The notes beneath the pieces were generated by a model that was given only the letters and a program-made list of their open reading frames with translations, had not been told where the DNA came from and made no database searches. Positions 6,798 to 7,857 of a stretch of DNA of 7,857 nucleotides are shown piece by piece. The stretch is from NCBI GenBank assembly GCA_004357005.1, contig SMWH01000013.1:1-7857 (forward strand), given 5' to 3'. Source of the stretch: Gammaproteobacteria bacterium (GTDB lineage: Bacteria > Pseudomonadota > Gammaproteobacteria > SMWH01). The position numbers and the translations under genes were made by a program. Position 1 is the stretch's first letter; each line of letters opens with the position of its first letter.

Positions 6798-7337
6798 CTA
6801 TTTGTGACAGGTCCAGCAATCGCGGCCGTTTTCCACTTCACGTTCCTCATGACAACCCACACACCATTTCATGGACAGGGGCGCCACGCGTTCGATACGC
6901 GCCATGGTCTGAACTTCGCCGTGGCAGGTCTGACACGCCACCTCGGCCTGCACATGACGCTTGTGGGGGAAATAAACAAAATCCGCCAGGTCGTGCACCT
7001 TGATCCAGGGAATCGCCTGTCGGCTATTCCAGTAGTCTGTGAGTTTCTGGATCTCGGGTTTGTCCGTGGCGATGACTTTGTGGCAGCCCATGCACTTCTC
7101 CACCGCGGGGACCCCGGCGGTCGTGGATCGGGCGGCGTAGATGTGACAGTACTGACAATCGATCTGGTAGTCGCCGGCGTGGATGACGTGGCTGAACTCG
7201 ATGGGCTGCACCGGCGCGGTTCCGGGGAAAAAGACCTCGTAGGCGACCCAGCCGGCGATGTACGCGGCCAGAGCGATGCCCACGGCGATTGCCGCAGGTT
7301 TGAATGCGCCCAGAGCTTCGCGAACCGAAACGGACAT
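6798..7337 (-). CDS. actA: ACIII subunit ActA, membrane-anchored pentahaem cytochrome c
   Basis: A 179-residue electron-transfer subunit. One N-terminal hydrophobic segment (about residues 14-33) acts as an uncleaved anchor, and the rest should lie in the periplasm. Five CXXCH haem c motifs are visible: CQYCH 61-65, CMGCH 82-86, CQTCH 135-139, CVGCH 159-163 and CWTCH 174-178. Additional histidines (FSHVIH at 48-53, H115, and H125/H128 in FPHKRH) are candidates for distal haem ligands, as in class III and NrfH-like multihaem cytochromes. Five haems match ActA of Rhodothermus and Flavobacterium. The last motif ends one residue before the C-terminus, so the protein has no C-terminal tail. The gene is first of the act set and is followed 22 bases later by actB1. 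Expected role: accept electrons from the quinol site or Fe-S chain and pass them to ActE or the oxidase. Maturation requires the cytochrome c haem lyase machinery. Confidence 0.95.
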   Translation of the reverse strand: MSVSVREALGAFKPAAIAVGIALAAYIAGWVAYEVFFPGTAPVQPIEFSHVIHAGDYQIDCQYCHIYAARSTTAGVPAVEKCMGCHKVIATDKPEIQKLTDYWNSRQAIPWIKVHDLADFVYFPHKRHVQAEVACQTCHGEVQTMARIERVAPLSMKWCVGCHEEREVENGRDCWTCHK

Positions 7338-7342
7338 GGCAG

Positions 7343-7348
7343 TTCCTT
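7343..7348 (-). promoter_or_regulatory. Ribosome binding site of actA
   Basis: On the minus strand AAGGAA lies 5 bases before the ATG at 7337, in the otherwise A-rich 49-base gap after the DUF6941-like gene. It supports the chosen actA start. I see no convincing -35/-10 pair in this gap, so actA probably depends on transcription from further upstream. Confidence 0.7.
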
Positions 7349-7386
7349 ATTCTTTTTTCTGCGTTTTTCTTGTCATGGCGACCCGG

Positions 7387-7788
7387 TCAGCCGGCCGCTT
7401 CAACCTTTTTCAGGTACAGCGATGGTCCCTCATGCGCCTGTTCTCCGAAGGTCAGCCGGACTCGATAGCGTCCGGGCCGCACGAACAACACGTTTTCGAG
7501 CGGCATGATCATTTGTGTTTTTGCCGGAGCCCCCGGCTCTGACGCCTGCTTCACGTCGGTGTGACCGTCCACAGTAAACACAGGATCATCGTCCGGACCG
7601 AGCAGATCGATCCGGAACGGGATACGGCCGTGTTCCGCGCCGTCCCATTCCACCACCACGACCAGGACCAGCCGCTCCTGTCGGGCCGGAAAATCGGAAG
7701 CCTGCAGTTCGTTAAGGACGCCGCGAATGCTGAGCTTCCCATACTCATCTGTCCCGGCGTCATCGCATAAGAGCGCAATGATCTGCAC
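7387..7788 (-). CDS. Small DUF6941-like protein of unknown function
   Basis: A 133-residue protein with a GTG start, no signal peptide and no transmembrane helix, so probably cytoplasmic. The N-terminus (MQIIALLCDDA, then GKLSIRGV) and the alternating hydrophobic strands (RLVLVVVVEW, PFRIDLLG, GRYRVRLTF) suggest a small beta-sandwich and resemble DUF6941, recognised from memory. I see no catalytic motif and assign no function. The start codon follows the cox3 TAA with no intervening base and in the same frame. No Shine-Dalgarno sequence is visible before it, so translation probably depends on re-initiation after cox3. No other in-frame start exists until well inside the domain, which supports the GTG. 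The gene lies 49 bases before actA, so it is probably co-transcribed. A role in oxidase/ACIII assembly is conceivable but rests on position alone. Confidence 0.75.
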   Translation of the reverse strand: MQIIALLCDDAGTDEYGKLSIRGVLNELQASDFPARQERLVLVVVVEWDGAEHGRIPFRIDLLGPDDDPVFTVDGHTDVKQASEPGAPAKTQMIMPLENVLFVRPGRYRVRLTFGEQAHEGPSLYLKKVEAAG

Positions 7789-7857
7789 TTACAGCACATA
7801 GACGAATACAAAAAGGCACATCCAGACCACGTCCACAAAGTGCCAGTACCAGGCAAC
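7789..7857 (-). CDS. Cytochrome c oxidase subunit III, C-terminal end (partial)
   Basis: Only the last 22 codons and the TAA stop are in the window; the gene continues beyond the right edge. The visible residues include AWYWHFVDVVW followed by a hydrophobic stretch ending YVL. This is the conserved last-helix signature of haem-copper oxidase subunit III (CoxC/CtaE), an integral membrane subunit of aa3/caa3-type oxidases that binds lipid near the catalytic subunit. The match is short but very characteristic. The gene lies immediately upstream of, and in the same direction as, the ACIII genes. This suggests that ACIII and the terminal oxidase are expressed together and may form a supercomplex, as shown for Rhodothermus and Flavobacterium (inference for this organism). 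Whether the oxidase is caa3 or another aa3 type cannot be decided from this fragment. Confidence 0.9.
   Translation of the reverse strand, partial: VAWYWHFVDVVWMCLFVFVYVL

Noticed and set aside
6776..6862. Upstream in-frame ATG codons that would extend actB1 by 29 residues
   Set aside because: They lie in the actA coding region, and the extension would push the twin-arginine motif too far from the N-terminus.
7347..7376. Nine-residue minus-strand reading frame (MTRKTQKKE) just before actA, a possible leader peptide
   Set aside because: No ribosome binding site before it, and its length is explained by chance in an A-rich gap. No attenuator hairpin was found with it.

Overview
The window holds one co-directional gene cluster, entirely on the minus strand, encoding a complete Alternative Complex III (ACIII, the act operon). 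ACIII is a membrane quinol:electron-acceptor oxidoreductase that replaces the cytochrome bc1 complex. The tail of a haem-copper oxidase gene lies immediately upstream. Composition is G+C-rich (roughly 60 % by eye) and genes are packed with 4- or 8-base overlaps. A REP-like palindrome after the last gene, of the AGGAGCGGCT...AGCCGC type common in Gammaproteobacteria, suggests a gammaproteobacterium. That taxonomic call is inference; no marker gene is present.

In transcription order (high to low coordinates) the layout is: the last 22 codons of cytochrome c oxidase subunit III (cox3); a small DUF6941-like protein that starts directly at the cox3 stop codon, in the same frame; actA (membrane-anchored pentahaem cytochrome c); actB1 (Tat-exported molybdopterin-oxidoreductase-fold subunit); actB2 (four-cluster ferredoxin-like subunit); actC (10-helix NrfD-type quinol-binding subunit); actD (DUF3341, two helices); actE (monohaem cytochrome c); actF (second 10-helix NrfD-type subunit). 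The last 82 bases hold a REP-like repeat, a partial second copy and a strong GC hairpin that probably marks the 3' end of the operon.

By analogy with characterised ACIII complexes, quinol is oxidised at ActC near the periplasmic face. Electrons go through the ActB2 Fe-S clusters and/or the ActA haems to ActE and then to a terminal oxidase, here probably the one whose subunit III ends at the window edge. ActC and ActF would provide the transmembrane proton paths. Adjacency of the cox and act genes fits an ACIII-oxidase supercomplex.

The system is a known one. Less ordinary details are: actB is two genes rather than one fusion; ActB1 keeps a four-cysteine Fe-S motif but has no other cysteine; ActE has a signal peptide without a lipobox; and an uncharacterised DUF6941-like gene sits between the oxidase and ACIII genes. 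I found no RNA genes, CRISPR array, insertion sequence or prophage signature, and no credible plus-strand gene.
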